A DNA stretch of 64,000 nucleotides from Theobroma cacao (lineage: Eukaryota > Streptophyta > Magnoliopsida > Malvales > Malvaceae). Below are positions 38,724-51,216 of the stretch, one piece after another. The notes under the pieces were generated by a model, which saw nothing but the letters and a program-made list of their open reading frames with translations, did no database searches and was not told where the DNA came from. Numbering within the stretch: position 1 is the stretch's first letter; every line of letters begins with the position of its first letter. A program made the translations under genes and the position numbers. Location of the stretch: NCBI RefSeq assembly GCF_000208745.1, contig NC_030854.1, positions 32,643,421 through 32,707,420 of the forward strand, read 5' to 3'.

Positions 38724-39990
38724 CTCTTGATGCAAATCCACGAACAGTCGAACCAGACAATGCATTTTTCTTCAATTTAAAATATAAAAAAATGCATTAC
38801 CTTTGGTAAATTGCATATTTAATGTAAAAAGTGGGTGTAGAGATTTATTATGTCTCATAAAAACTCTAAGATAGGTTCTTCTGTTATAACCAAGCCTAAA
38901 GAAAAAAGTGCATCTAATGGTGCTCCTTCTTCTAACATTCTAGTCCCCAACTGGTGCTTCCCAAGGTTCCTTTCTTTTATTATTCTTGGGTCTTCCAAGC
39001 AGATTGAAGCTCTCAACCATGTTGTTGGTGACATGATCACTTTTATGTGTATCTTACCCACAATGTGAGTGAATTTTCCATCCACTAGTTGTAAGCATCA
39101 CCATTTTCACCTTTTATCTTCACTATTGTCTTATTCTAGTCCCACTAATTGTAATCTTTAACAACCTTCAACCTTCAAATCCAATCCCATAAACTTCTAT
39201 TTGAAATTACTATTTCAGTACATAGCACATCTTCTTTAACTTGCATTGGACATGATTTATGTGATAATGCCATCTAGCCTTCTCCATATAAGAAATTTGA
39301 AACAATTAATTAGGTAGATAATAAGTCAATGAAATGAAATAATTAATGGAAAACAAAAAATGGATCAGTTGATCTTTTGGCCACCACTCATCGTTACCAA
39401 TGGTCTGTTGAAGTCATCATTGATAGTATTCAACAAATGCAAAAACCATGACCATCACATCACCATTTTTTGACTCCACAACAACAATATTAATAGGAAA
39501 AAGTTTATAATTACCATTAATAGCTATAGCAAATAACATTGCTCCTCCATAAAGCCCTTTAAGGTGGCAGCCATCAACGCTAATGAAAAGCCTACATGCA
39601 TTAGTGAACCCTTTCTTCATAGCATCAAAGGATAGAAAAAACTTTTTAAAGGTAAGGTGCATACTAATTTCAAGCTTCTCTAACTGCATGATGGCAATAC
39701 TACCAAAATTTGTATTCCTCACCATTTAAGCATACAAATGCAAGTATGAGTATGACCTACCATGTGTCCCTTCAGATTCTTTTTTGGGTCTTTTTTTAGC
39801 ACCATAAAGCTACTTAAGGTTCACAGTCACACTATAATTTTGAGTCAATTCATGCTACATCAAATTATATGACATATTGAGCTTAAAATGCAACTAAAGA
39901 GCTAGCTTCTTAGTTATCCAAACAATAGTTGTAGTAAAATGGTTGTTACTTATTCTAATGCAACCATGTTCATCGATAAGCTTTTTAATC

Positions 39991-40716
39991 TTAAAAGTCT
40001 TCATATCCAAACAAAGGGATACATGAACCATCCATTCACATTCATTCCCCTTACAGTATGCCCTTTCTACTATCTTTTCATTCTTAGCCCTATATAACTC
40101 AATCTTTTTTTGAATTATATAATTTGTCATCACTTTCCTAAAGTGCTAAGCATTGTTAAATAACATAATTTCAACAAGCCTCACCTTCCCACACTCATCA
40201 AGTGTGTAAGGGATGCCTCTCATTGACCTATTAATAGCTCTACCTTCCTTATCAAAGTCAGAGCTTGCTTGATTTCTCTCCTCCATGTCACTACCAATAT
40301 TAGATAGCCCATCAATATCACTATCTTCCTCAAGAGAGAATTACCTTGAGACTTAAAAGTCTTTATATCCAAACGAAAGGATGCATGAACCATCCATTCA
40401 CACCCATTCCCTTTACGATATGCCTTATGCCTTGTCTTTTCATTCTTAGCCCTATATAACTCAATCATTTCTTAAATTATGTAATCTATCATCACCTCCA
40501 TAAAGTGTTGAGCACTATTAAATAACATGTTTTCAGCAAGCCTCACCTTCTAACACTCGTCAGGTGCGTAAAGGATGCCTCTCATTGACCTATTAATAGC
40601 TCTATCTTCCCTATCAAAGTTAGAGCTTACTTGATTTCCCTCCTTTACATCACTACCAATATTAGAGATAACCCGTCAACATCACTATCTTCCTCAAAAG
40701 AGAATTGCCTTGAGAC
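39991..40716 (-). repeat. Tandem duplication (362-bp period) inside the MULE
   Basis: Two diverged copies, 39991-40352 and 40353-40716, each encode the same MuDR DNA-binding stretch (ELYRAKNEK, CEWMVH) and its upstream acidic part. Both copies end on the plus strand with GAGAATT.CCTTGAGAC. Several substitutions separate them. Confidence 0.85.
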
Positions 40717-41132
40717 AGACTTATATTTTCTTCCTCTTAATCTCAAGCATCCAATTTATATCCTCACTGGACACATCCATTCCTTTTGCCACATTTGTGT
40801 CCCTCGAATCATTACTGAATAATTACTAACATAAACAGCAACTGAATTTCCTTCTCCAACTCTACAATCACCTTTGCCACTACCAATATCAACATACCAC
40901 TAGAACTTTTTTCCCCAACTCTACCTCTGTTTGTCCCTAAACCAGAACCTACCATTCTACCGACAATATTTACATCAGCGTTCACATTTACTTTAACAGC
41001 GACATTTACATTAGCATTTATGTCTATAATATCATCAATAGTTATACTATCATCAACAGCATACACATTTCCAGTATGACAATTCACATTGTCAAAATAC
41101 TTACCAAGATTAGGATTCATTTTTTGCAGCAA

Positions 41133-43582
41133 AATTTTAGTGAATTTTTTTTCTTGATCTTGTGAATTTTTTCACGTCTTAATTTGTGGACTAATATTTG
41201 TTAAATGCTATGAATCTTTGTCATCTTTTTTTTTAAACAATTAGTGGAAGTATTTTCTTTTTCTTTTTCAAGGATTGAGCATTGACGACCCTTCTACTGT
41301 ATACTATATTTTGCTTATCTCTTTCATGGTATACTTGGAAAGAAAAGTATAAGGAATTTTTTTTTTACCAATGAATTATAAGGAAGTTAGGCCAATAAAA
41401 CTATTATGATAACACAAACATTATTATTATTCTTATTTTACTTTCTTTTTTCTCTTGTCGAAAATAATTTTAACTAAATCATAATGCTAAAAAAATGGCA
41501 TAAACTCTGCAAAGGCCACTATACCATACACAATTATTCAAATAAGCACCTAATTTTTTATTGCATTCTAACAAATTTTTAAAATAAATCAAATAAACCT
41601 TTAGAACTAATGGAAAGGTAATTGATATAAGTTTCAACGCTAGTTGTCCTTTTTTGTCTACATGGCATATGTTGTGGCTACATATAATTGACATCTATGC
41701 TATGTCATTAATCACCTAACTACCACCTAATCATGTCAACATATCATATCATATACCACATAAGCAAAAAATGATAATTGGTATTGGTACTAACGATTAC
41801 TATCTTTTCATTAGTCTAAAGAACTTATTTAAATGAAAATAAAAGTTTTAAGAGATTGTTTGAATGTTATAATAGGTGAGGGACTTATTTGAATAATCAT
41901 GTATACAACTAAAAAGCATTCATAGATGTCATGTGACTTGTTTCAGCCTCACCTGTGGCAGGGCCTTGCTAAGCGAGAGCCCACTCGGGTAAGGCCCATG
42001 GTCTATTAGTTCTCTTTTTTTATTAATTGGGGCCTATTTTCAAGTATTTTCTCATTAGTTCTTCACTTTTGCCTCAAAAATCAACCCATTTATAAAAATG
42101 TGCATATCCAGACCCAAAAGGTCCTAAGCCCAAGGTCCAGACTGTCATCCAATTCTCTACTTCACATCAAATCACTAGTAAAAAGGGTTTAAGTTTTGCT
42201 CAATGCTAAAATATGGCTCTGTTTTTCTGTCTTTTTTATATTATAAACGTCTCCCAAAATATGCTACTCCATATGCTGAATTTTGCTTTGCATAAACAAG
42301 AGGTAGAATTCAGTTAATCCTATTTTTTTTCTTCATAATTAAGTTATACTATTTAATCTGAAAATAAAGTGATTCGACTCCTTAATGAATGTACATAAAA
42401 AATGAACATCAATGATATTATGAATTTATCTCTCCTTAAACCACTTTTTTTTTTTTCGTTTTAGAAATATAATTTATCATGTGAGCCAAATAAGTTATTA
42501 TCTCCTTCAAATTGTCTCTACTTACTATTGATGTGATAATGGTTTTCATAATGGATTAGATAGAAACCATAAAGAACTATAAATTAAGCTTATTGCGTCG
42601 GCCAAGTATCTTGTCTAGAATCAATGCATTAATGTATTCAATCTTTAAAAGATTATGTAACAATCTTATAATTGACTACATAACGGCCATGTTTGGAGCC
42701 ACAAAAAAAAAAAAAAGAAGCTGAGTCTAACAAACCATGAAAAACATTTGGTATTCCCTAACCACGTATTTCAAATTAATTATAGATACGATTACGGTAT
42801 TCAAACTTTATAAAATTGTTACATAAACATTCTTAGTATTGACAATATAACAACCATGAAGATTAAATCATGGAAACATTGGAGACTCATGAAAGATTTG
42901 TAGACCCCACTTGAGGTAGGCCTTTTTGGCAGCCATGAAAGTTTGCGGATATTTCATCAGTAGTGGTCCTGGATTGAACACATCTCAAACAGGAAATCGA
43001 TTGGCCAAAGGGGAGAGGAAGGAAAAGGAAAGAAAATTCATGGCACTTGCTGGGAGCGTGTGAAACATGGTAATCGTCATCGACAAATCAAATTATAGAC
43101 AACAATAGTTATGAAAAGTCATGAAAGATGGGCAGATTCATTCAATTGAGTTAGGGAGTTATATACGCATGAGGTGAAGAGGAAACTTTGGCTTTTGCTT
43201 CATTGTTCAGAAAGAAACAAAATGCCCTAACATCACAAGAGAGAATAACAAAGGCCCGCTAGCTGCTGCTGACTTGCATAAGTCCAAAACTAAAAGTTTA
43301 GATTTCTTTATTATATTGTTAAACTCATTACTGCTTAGAACTCTCTCTTTCTCTCCTCCATTTTTTTTTTTTTTACTTTTTCTTAGCTATAGTTTTCTCT
43401 TTCTTTTACCATTTATGGAACTAAACTGTACATACAAGACTATAGAGGTGATGAGACCTACTGCAGAAGCTCACATTTTTGCCCATTGGGTGGAGCTTTC
43501 AACTGGCTAATTTTGCTCTTTTTTCCTCTGTTTCCAGCTGGATCTCTTCAGTTTTACCAAAAACAAAAAACCCCCATAGTCT
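41133..43582. other. Intergenic region, MULE to MYB
   Basis: Holds the long-armed element at 41523-41909. The remainder is AT-rich DNA without a supported gene, and its right end is the 3' flank of the MYB gene. The plus-strand frame at 43274-43510 is a chance frame. Confidence 0.5.
41523..41909. mobile_element. Non-autonomous element with long inverted arms
   Basis: The left arm (about 41523-41640) starts near ATTATTCAAATAAG. The right arm, reverse-complemented (about 41909-41780), starts ATTATTCAAATAAGTCCC. They align over roughly 110 bases through AACAAAT..TTAAAA and TTTAGAACTAATGGAAAG / TTTAGACTAATGAAAAG. The interior has short GGCATATG/TGTCAACATATC phrases and no frame. Arm length suggests a Mutator-like MITE; no target duplication was confirmed. 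Confidence 0.65.
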
Positions 43583-45158
43583 TTAAGAAGCTCCTACTCC
43601 GAGGAAATCAATGAAGGGCATGTTGATCTTCTCATTTCCATTTTCACTTTCCCCAGAAATGGAGTGGTTGGTCCTATTTGTGCCCACTGACTCAGCTGCT
43701 GAAACTTCTGAATTTGAATCTGATGAGTGACCAGGCTGGTCCACACCCATAACCACTCCCATTGGTCCTTGTTGGTAAAATACATTGCTAGTGCCATAAA
43801 ACTTGTCAAAATCCCCATTTCCCCTGGTCACAACTTTTTCCACTGATGAACCTGCAAAACACAAAATTACACAAACATTTAATATATTGTTGTAAGGTTA
43901 AGATAAAATACAATCAACCCACCATGAAAAATATATATAAGCACTGTACAATTAAAAAGCCAATGATCATTACAACTGTAGGTAAAAAATAGGAAAAATA
44001 AACATACCCATTTGGTGAAGTGGACTAAAACTGCTGAAAAATCCTGGGGCTACTTTAGTTGACGAGGGAGTGAGGGATAGATCAGTGCAAGTAGAGGCAG
44101 ATTCATCTATGTTGCTGGAAATGGTTGATTGATCACTGCAAGCATTGTTTTGAACAGTCACATCCAATCCTTTAGGGAGGGCCTGGGAGGCAGAAGAAGG
44201 CTTTCTCCTTCTGTAAATGCTTGACTGCTCTCTATGTTTCCTAGCCATGATCACATGCCAATGGTTCTTCACTGCATTATCAGTCCTGCCAGGAAACAGT
44301 CTAGCAATCATTGCCCATTTGTTTCCATACAGGCTATGTGCAGCTAAAAGCCTAGTCTCTTCTTCCTCGCTAAAAGCTCTCCTGTTAATCCTTGGATCTA
44401 GCTGGTTAAACCATCTTAATCTACAACTCTTCCCTGCCAATCATACCAAAAAAAAAAAAAGCGCCCAATTAGCAAAAAGATAAACCCTTTACAAAACTAA
44501 GGATGGAAAAAATGGAACATTATTTGATTTAACCTATATTTGATTTAACCTATCAGATTTAAAGCATTGTTAAGATCTTCCCTTAAAAATGTTATAAGAA
44601 AAAATATAAAACTTTCTCTTTTTCTAGTGAAGATCAATCCAAAAACAAAAAAAAAACAAAAAGGCTTCATAAAATGTTGATAATTCTTGAGTTGTTACCT
44701 GATCTTCCTTCAAGATGTTCAGCTATCAAGTTCCAATTTTGAGGTCCATATTGAGCTACAAGTTCCTTCAGCTTAGCATCTTCAGCTGGTCTCCAATGAC
44801 CTCTAGCACAAACCTTAGTGTGTCCATTTTTGCTACCTCCAGCACCACGAGAGCTCTTATTACTTTCATCGTCACCACCTAAAATCAAAGAAAGTCCCTT
44901 TCTTGCAACACCCAAAAACCCATCGTTTCCATCACAAGCAGCAGCTCTCTTTGTTCCCCTGCTTTCTAATGGCTCAAAGCTCAAACATTTATTGCTTTGT
45001 TCCATCAAACAGCTTGAAATCTGAAACCCCATTTCAGAGTTTCTTGTATCACTCTCCATAGGGTGAGAAAAAGTAGCAGGAGCAGGAGTTAAAAAGTTCA
45101 TCTCTTGTACCACCCCAGTATAGCAGTTAAAATCATTATTCAGATTTTGTAGACTCAT
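43583..45158 (-). CDS. R2R3-MYB transcription factor, subgroup 21 (MYB56/LOF/MYB105-like)
   Basis: Minus-strand exons 45158-44699, 44433-44008 and 43851-43583 give 384 aa; all junctions are GT-AG and in frame. The R2 repeat begins at [14 protein letters not shown] (Trp122, Trp142, Trp161) and R3 follows at [12 protein letters not shown] (Phe174, Trp193, Trp212). [12 protein letters not shown] after R3 and the C-terminal [11 protein letters not shown] identify subgroup 21 (MYB52/54/56/69/105/110/117). The first intron falls at the usual site inside SGKSC. The long N-terminal region before R2 (about 117 aa) resembles MYB56/105/117 more than the shorter MYB52/54. Members control organ boundaries, cell-wall and seed traits; MYB56 (BRAVO) restrains quiescent-centre division. 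Position between a WOX11/12 and a VAR3-type gene supports MYB56 orthology. Confidence 0.92.
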
Positions 45159-48100
45159 TGTTTTAAAAAAAAAAAAAGGGTAAACCAGAAAAGAAAACCA
45201 AGAAAACTTAAAGGAACAAAAAAATCTGTTAGATGGCCAAGAAAAGAAGGAAACTGATGATCAAAGAAGAAAGAAGCTAGCTAGCTATCTATCTCAACCA
45301 TTTGAAGGGAATGTTTGGGAAGAAGGAAAGGAGAGGAAAGAAAAGAGAAAAAAAAATGGGAGGGAGAGTTGAGAGTTGAGAGTTGAGAGGAGTTGGTCTC
45401 TTGTTAAGCAAATGTGTGGGGTAGAGAAGAATCAAAGGAAACAAGAAGGTTTAAAAGGGGTGGCCTTTTAGTTTTTTTCACTGCTTGAGAGAAAGAGAGA
45501 AGCAAAGTAAGCAACTTTGCATAGCAAAAATAAAACAAAAAGAAGAGCAGAACCCACACGATTCTTGCACTTTTCTTTTCTCTTCCTGGCTCTCTTCTTA
45601 GTATTAAAGAAAAAAGCACAGCAAAATGAGGTCAGGGGCAGGGCCTCAGGGTCAGGTCAGAAGGGGAGAGGAGACTGATTTAAAGAAATGAAAAAATAGA
45701 ATTAAAAAATAAAATTAAAAGAAAAAAAAAAAACAGTCTGTGGCTTTGCATGCAACTCGAGAACCGCTCGTGTGGGTTGTGGGTGAGTGTGTCTCTCTTC
45801 AAAAACATATGCTTTTTTGGTTTTTGGATGTGTTGGTTGGGGTGGGGGTGTTGGTATTGATGTTGGCTGTGCCTCACTTTCGCTTTCTCATCGGGCTTTG
45901 GACCAAAACCAGAATCTGCTTGTCTCTTTCTCAAACCCTTTTGCTTTTCTCCAAGGAAAAAAAAATTAAAAAACAAACATAAATATGGAAAAACGAAAGG
46001 TTTACAGAGTCCTTACCATCATTCATCCCCACCACCTGTCCTATATTTCCCCTATCTTATTTACTTCTTTTCCTCTTACCATCCCCTATCTTCAATTATG
46101 TATTGTATTGATAGTTCAATAAATAAAGTTGTAACCAATTGATGACCATAAGGTTTGCTTATAATTGTTCATGTAGGGAAACAACTGTAATCTTTTCTGT
46201 CTAATAAATTTAATTATTTTGTTTTTTAATAATCTGAATTTAAATTTTAATATCAAATTATAAATTTTAATATCAACTTGTGTCTCTTTTTGCTAACATT
46301 TTTCCTTCATCAATTTGGAGCATGTTATTCCCTTAAAATAATGACGATATGGCCTATAGGGGTGGTGGGGATGAGCTTCCCAACACAGACATAGTTTTGT
46401 CCACTCCAACAAGGTACTATCCTGGATCCAAGTGCCTCTTTGGAAAACTTAATTAAGAGTGGATTAATCTTTAATTTCCCTTGTTTTGTGTTATGTTTTT
46501 CCATAAATGTGTTCACCCACACACACATTTTTCTTTTGTTCAACTAAAAAAAACTAATTAATGGTTAAGCATTCATGGCATGATTAGGAAATGGACAATG
46601 ACATCAAATGGAAAATGATGTTTTTGTAGGCAACAATTAGCCACCCTTGCTAAATTTATACTAATTACTAGTCGAAGGTCAATGTTCGCAACTCATCTTC
46701 AATTGGTTCAATTTTAATATTGTATTTCGTTTTGAGTCAATACAAGTAAAAAATTAACATTAATCGAATACTATACGAATATGTGCATTAATTTCTTAAA
46801 TATACTAAAAAGAAAAAAAATAAAGATGTACTTTTCATAAGATAATTTAGATGTAAAATTAGGGTTTGATTCCTAAAAATTTGTATATTATGGTTTCTAT
46901 TAGTTAGAGTACAATTATACATGTAAAAGCCTCTTACCCACTCAAAAGCCAATTTTGAGTTCATTTAGAGTCACAACTTTAGATTTTCTCTTCTTTCTAA
47001 AATGATGTACTTGAGTAGATTGACAGCCATGCTTTTTAGTTGATATATATACTTGGATTTTCTTATTTGCCTTTGTAAAGTATGATAAATCTTAATGGGG
47101 CAAAACAAAAGCCATACACAAAAACACTTGTTTCCTTTGTTCCTCATTTACGAGATGGAAGCTTTGCATGCACATGAAAAGGCAATGAAACTCGTAAGCA
47201 ACAAAACCAAGTGGCAATACATGTCACAGATTGGTGCAAAACCCTACAACATTCAGAAAAATTTTTAATGATTCCCACCACTTAGACCCACCACCAAACT
47301 TGAAAATATATATATATTATAAAACTTATTACTCAAATAAACATGAAGATAATATGATTGTTAATAATAAAACCAAGTGCTTGACTGGTGTTCCACAATC
47401 AAATCGTATTCTTTAGGGGGAATCAAATAGATTAATTAATGTAGCTCTTTTTTTTTCTTTTATCATTTTATTGAAAAATAAACATATAAAAACTTGTTAC
47501 TTTCTTTTTAGGTGGGGTGAGTCATTCAACTTCCCCTTTTCTTTTTTGGCTTTTTGATTGATTTTTAGGTGACTTTAATTATAATTTGTATACTTTTTCT
47601 CAGGCAATGTTCCGTTAGCTAACCTATAAAAGATTAACAGTTATTATATTCTTTTATCTTTTGAATCTTTTTGACTATTGAAATCATTGTCCCACTTTTA
47701 TGCTTTCATAAATATTATATATTTTCCATTAAAAAGTTGAGTAGTTTATATTTACTGAATGATTATTTTGCCCATATATTGGCTTTGATCTGATTAATAA
47801 ACAAACATTGAAATCATGCATATACATGCATGACACATGTACTATGACTGACTAACTAAGATGGTTTGAACAATGTTATTATTCTTTTCTTAAACTATGC
47901 AATTTCCTTCTCCCTCTTTTTTATTTCCATTAATGGATAAAGTGTAACCCATTAAATTTGCAGAGGAGATTCAAATTCAACTTGCAATGTGTCTGGTGTG
48001 AATGGTTAGCATGAGGTAGAAAAGTTGGGTGGCAAAGGGAAAAGGATGAGGAGAGCAAATTAAAGACGATGGTGACCATCGGTCATGAGATCAAGTTATA

Positions 48101-50268
48101 GTACGCATGCCAATTGAAATGCATCTAGACCTAAAAACCATTTTCTTCTTTGGAGAAAATTATTAGTGGATTTACTATTTGTAACATGGATAGTTGCATT
48201 CATGATTCATATATATAGGTCAAGAAAGGAACATATATAATTATGTGGTATGATTTATTAATTAGAAAAATTAATAATGAATAAGTTTCCACTATCAAAG
48301 TTGGGACTAAATACAAAGTGGGGAATCAGGGCAAAGGGTGTGGTGGGAAACTAACATGAATTAGGAGGCAAAATTAATGATCTAGGAGGATATGTAAATT
48401 GAGTTAATTAATACACATTGCCTTCCTTTACAAGAATATAATTAAAGTCCCTATGATTTAAATCAAAATAATAGAAATTAAAGTACCCAAAACAAGTTAT
48501 GCCCCCCTATTTTAATTTATTAAATGAGTATAATAATTGTATGAAACCTAAATTGCAATGACCCTAATTAGTATCCAGAAAGCAAAAGTTGAAAAACCAA
48601 GACTAACTAAAACAAGTAGCTAGTAAAGTAGTGGAGTTAATAATCTTTGTTCTAAATGGAGAAAGCTATCACACTTATCATGCATGCATGAGGAACCTCT
48701 GTCACAAGAAAAATGCCTGTGCCAATTAGGTTGTAACGTATTAGAGAGACTTTGTTCTGTTGTTCAAAAGTAATGATGGGTTTTTTTTGCTTGTTTGACT
48801 GTGGAAGAGATCATTGCGGGGTCTTAGGGGAGACAGCAAAACCAAATAAATACTAGGAGCTACTAATACTAATAACATTATTCCCTGCCAACAAATATAA
48901 ATTTTCCTCTCTTTTTTTTTTTTTATTCATCATCATCATCACTCTCGATCACACGCAAATCTCATCTTTTTCCTTATTTAGCAAAATTCTTCATGCTATG
49001 CTGTGAGGCCAAAGAGAAGGAAAGGGAAAGATAACCCAAACTTGCAAGTACAATATATCATATGTGAGGCCATTATACCAATTGCTCACGTTAAGTTTTG
49101 CTTTCTGGAGTGGAAGGGGAATTAGGGAACTAAACCCTGCAGCTCTTTTTTCTTATGTACTTTAGTCCAAGTGACATAAATGATTATATATTTATTACAG
49201 CACTTAACTACTCAATATTTTTTTTGTTATTTATAATTAAAATTCTTTATATATATATATAAAGCAAAATACTAATAACTTGCTAACTTATATAATGACT
49301 TCTGTACAATGGACGGCCCACAACTCATGATTACAATCTCAGGGAACATGGAGATGAACTATATATACACCCGCACCCACAGCTCCTTTTATTTATTTAT
49401 TTTTTCATTTTTTAAGTGAAAGAAGAAAATATATAAGAAAACCCAAAAATAAAAAAATAAAAAATAAAACAAAGGGAAAGCAGGGGTCTGATACAAAGAA
49501 AAGTTCAAATCAGAAAAGATAAAGTGAGTGAAAGAAAGATCTCGTTTTCATTGCCCCGAATCTCAGTAACAGAAGGCAGGGAAAGGAACCAACCCCCCCT
49601 ATCCCACATAAAACCAAGCCCCAATGCTCAAAAAAAGCAACCACTCATAAAATAATAGGGCCTCCTGGGTACGTTACTGTACGTTACATGTATCGCAATG
49701 TGCACACGCGTGAGTAGAAGAGCAAACTCTGTTTCTGTTTCAACAACTTACTCTATTATTTCAAGGAATATATCACAACCTCTAAAATTAAAATATTTTT
49801 ATAAAAAAAATATTATTATATAATTATCGACTTTATGATGTAACCATTTAAACTGAGCAGTAAGTCAACGACCATACTCAATAACTATTCTCATTTATTT
49901 ATTTTTTTTCTATCTCTGCATGTCATGTTTGTTTGAAAAAAATGAAATTCTTTATTACCATCTTATATTTTATTTGATTTACAGAATAATCATTTTGTAG
50001 AATGTGGAATAGTCTTTAATGATTTGATAAAATTACCTAACTCAATCTTCAATTTTATCCAATTAAAATCTATTAGTTTCATGGTATAAATAAATAAATA
50101 AAAAAAAGAAGCAATCATAGAATTATGATTATGTAATTGAAAACCTGAACATAAACACACGTACGTTACTCTCGTGCACATTAATGTGTTAGACGAAAAA
50201 GCAGTGGATTGAACAGTTACAATACACACGTTTAACTCTTGTCAACCAATATTATTTTCATTTATATG
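45159..50268. other. MYB upstream region and gene-poor DNA
   Basis: 45159-45700 is the leader and promoter of the MYB gene, rich in GA tracts; no good TATA box is visible. The rest is AT-rich DNA. Short frames at 45680-45982, 46325-46543, 47231-47416 and 49990-50229 have no domain and are not called. A TATATATA box at about 49353-49363 has no identifiable gene after it. Confidence 0.45.
45364..45389. repeat. GAGAGTT heptamer tandem repeat in MYB leader/promoter
   Basis: Three full copies and one partial copy of GAGAGTT, about 210-225 bases upstream of the MYB start codon. In the mRNA sense this reads as a CT-rich tract. Confidence 0.8.
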
Positions 50269-50269
50269 C

Positions 50270-50300
<31 letters not shown>

Positions 50301-50332
50301 TTAAAAANTATATATATATATATATATATATA
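50269..50332. repeat. Paired (TA)n tracts with a single N
   Basis: TA runs at 50270-50297 and 50309-50332 are separated by TTAATTTAAAAAN, and a similar ATTATTTTAAAAAATAAAA follows the second run. The undetermined base at 50308 marks a join of two near-identical segments, so the assembly may be wrong here. Confidence 0.7.
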
Positions 50333-50855
50333 TTATTTTAAAAAATAAAACTAAATAAAATAATTAATGGTGTATTGTATTTATTTATTTGTAACGTAAA
50401 AAGAGAGTTGCTTTTGTCAAAATGTTTTGTCATTGTGCTCAAAGTTGCTTTGAGTTACTTTGTGTGTTGTTGGCGTGAGTGGCTTGGGCTCGTGCATGGA
50501 TTTTGTCCCTTTGTGGAAACCGTTTTGAAATTTTGGAGTTTTACGAGGGGCTTCGATGACGAAACGATTCCAAAGTCTGTTACACGTGCGGCTCCATCTT
50601 CGTCGAACACGTGTACGGTCGATGTGGACGTTGTCGTTGCAAAGGGAAGAGAGAAACCCGTAGTAACGATTTTTTGGTGAGCAAAAGCTGGCAGAGACCT
50701 TAACTAGGATTTGGACTCGCTGGCCCCATCTCTCCTGGTGCTTAATTAAAAAGACTGAATTACCCCTATGGTGAAAAGAGTAAAAGTTACAGCAATTGTT
50801 TTTTTTTTCTTAAATACAAACAATTGTTTTTTACCCTTTAAGTAATTTAAAGAAG
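50333..50855. other. Intergenic patch with CpG-dense core
   Basis: Includes a 140-base CpG-rich core (about 50535-50675) with two CACGTG palindromes (50583-50588 and 50608-50613). A plus-strand frame spans 50375-50680 but has no in-frame ATG, so I do not call a gene. Confidence 0.5.
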
Positions 50856-51216
50856 TTATTTGTTTATTATGTTCAATCAATTTTTTATATTTTTATTTTT
50901 AATTAAATAAATTTTTATAATTAATTATTTATTATTTATTATTAATCAAAATATTATTTATTATTTTATGTCACGTACTACTTATATGACACGTTGATAT
51001 ATCATATTGAATGTAACATGATATACTGATGTGATATAAATATATAGTTATATCAATTTTTTTATTTTTTATATCAATATCATGTCAATATTATATAAGT
51101 ATATAACAATAAATAATATTTTTATTAATAATAATTAATCAATGATTAATCATGAAAACTTATTTGATTCGAAATAAAAATATAATAATAATTTGATTCA
51201 ATGTAAGAATAAAAAA
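50856..51216. mobile_element. Non-autonomous element with long inverted arms
   Basis: Left arm about 50856-50985; the right arm (about 51090-51216), reverse-complemented, aligns with it. Shared landmarks are TT.AATCAA, TATATTTTTATTT, AATTA..ATT and AAAATATTATTTATT. The interior has TGTCACGTAC and GACACGTTGATAT phrases like those in the 12.2-13.0 kb element. No coding capacity. Ends are approximate and no target duplication was confirmed. Confidence 0.65.

Larger units (their letters stand above)
33105..41132 (-). pseudogene. Degenerate Mutator-like (MULE) transposase gene, split by a copia element
   Basis: Read on the minus strand from 41132 down. It opens with an N-terminal frame (41132-40812) rich in N/V repeats. 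A MuDR-type DNA-binding segment (CEWMVH....D..TFKIK.L.DEHGC) follows, present twice (40468-40330 and 40133-39894). Next comes the transposase core around 39725-39417, with SFDAMKKGF, the catalytic-region VDGCHLKGLYGG and VVESKN. A remnant near 39005-38860 contains TNNMVESFN fused to GRPKNNKRKEPWE and a decayed zinc knuckle (CTFFFRLGYNRRTY, in which two of the usual Cys/His residues are lost). The C-terminal tail continues at 38760-38724 and, across the copia insertion, at 33398-33105. Frameshifts, stops, a missing SWIM region and an internal duplication show it is inactive. MULE terminal repeats were not identified, so the element's outer ends are unknown. Confidence 0.8.

Noticed and set aside
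38850..39068. Plus-strand frame at the right edge of the copia element
   Set aside because: It is antisense to the MULE zinc-knuckle remnant, which has recognisable motifs on the minus strand.
46325..46543. Minus-strand frame with a conserved-looking stretch
   Set aside because: No family match recognised, no flanking exons, and no upstream promoter signals.
49353..49760. TATA-like box followed by a purine-rich stretch, considered as a promoter or microRNA precursor
   Set aside because: No ORF or splice pattern follows, and no known conserved plant microRNA sequence was seen there.
50375..50680. Plus-strand frame through the CpG-rich patch
   Set aside because: No in-frame ATG; reported instead as a possible regulatory or first-exon region.
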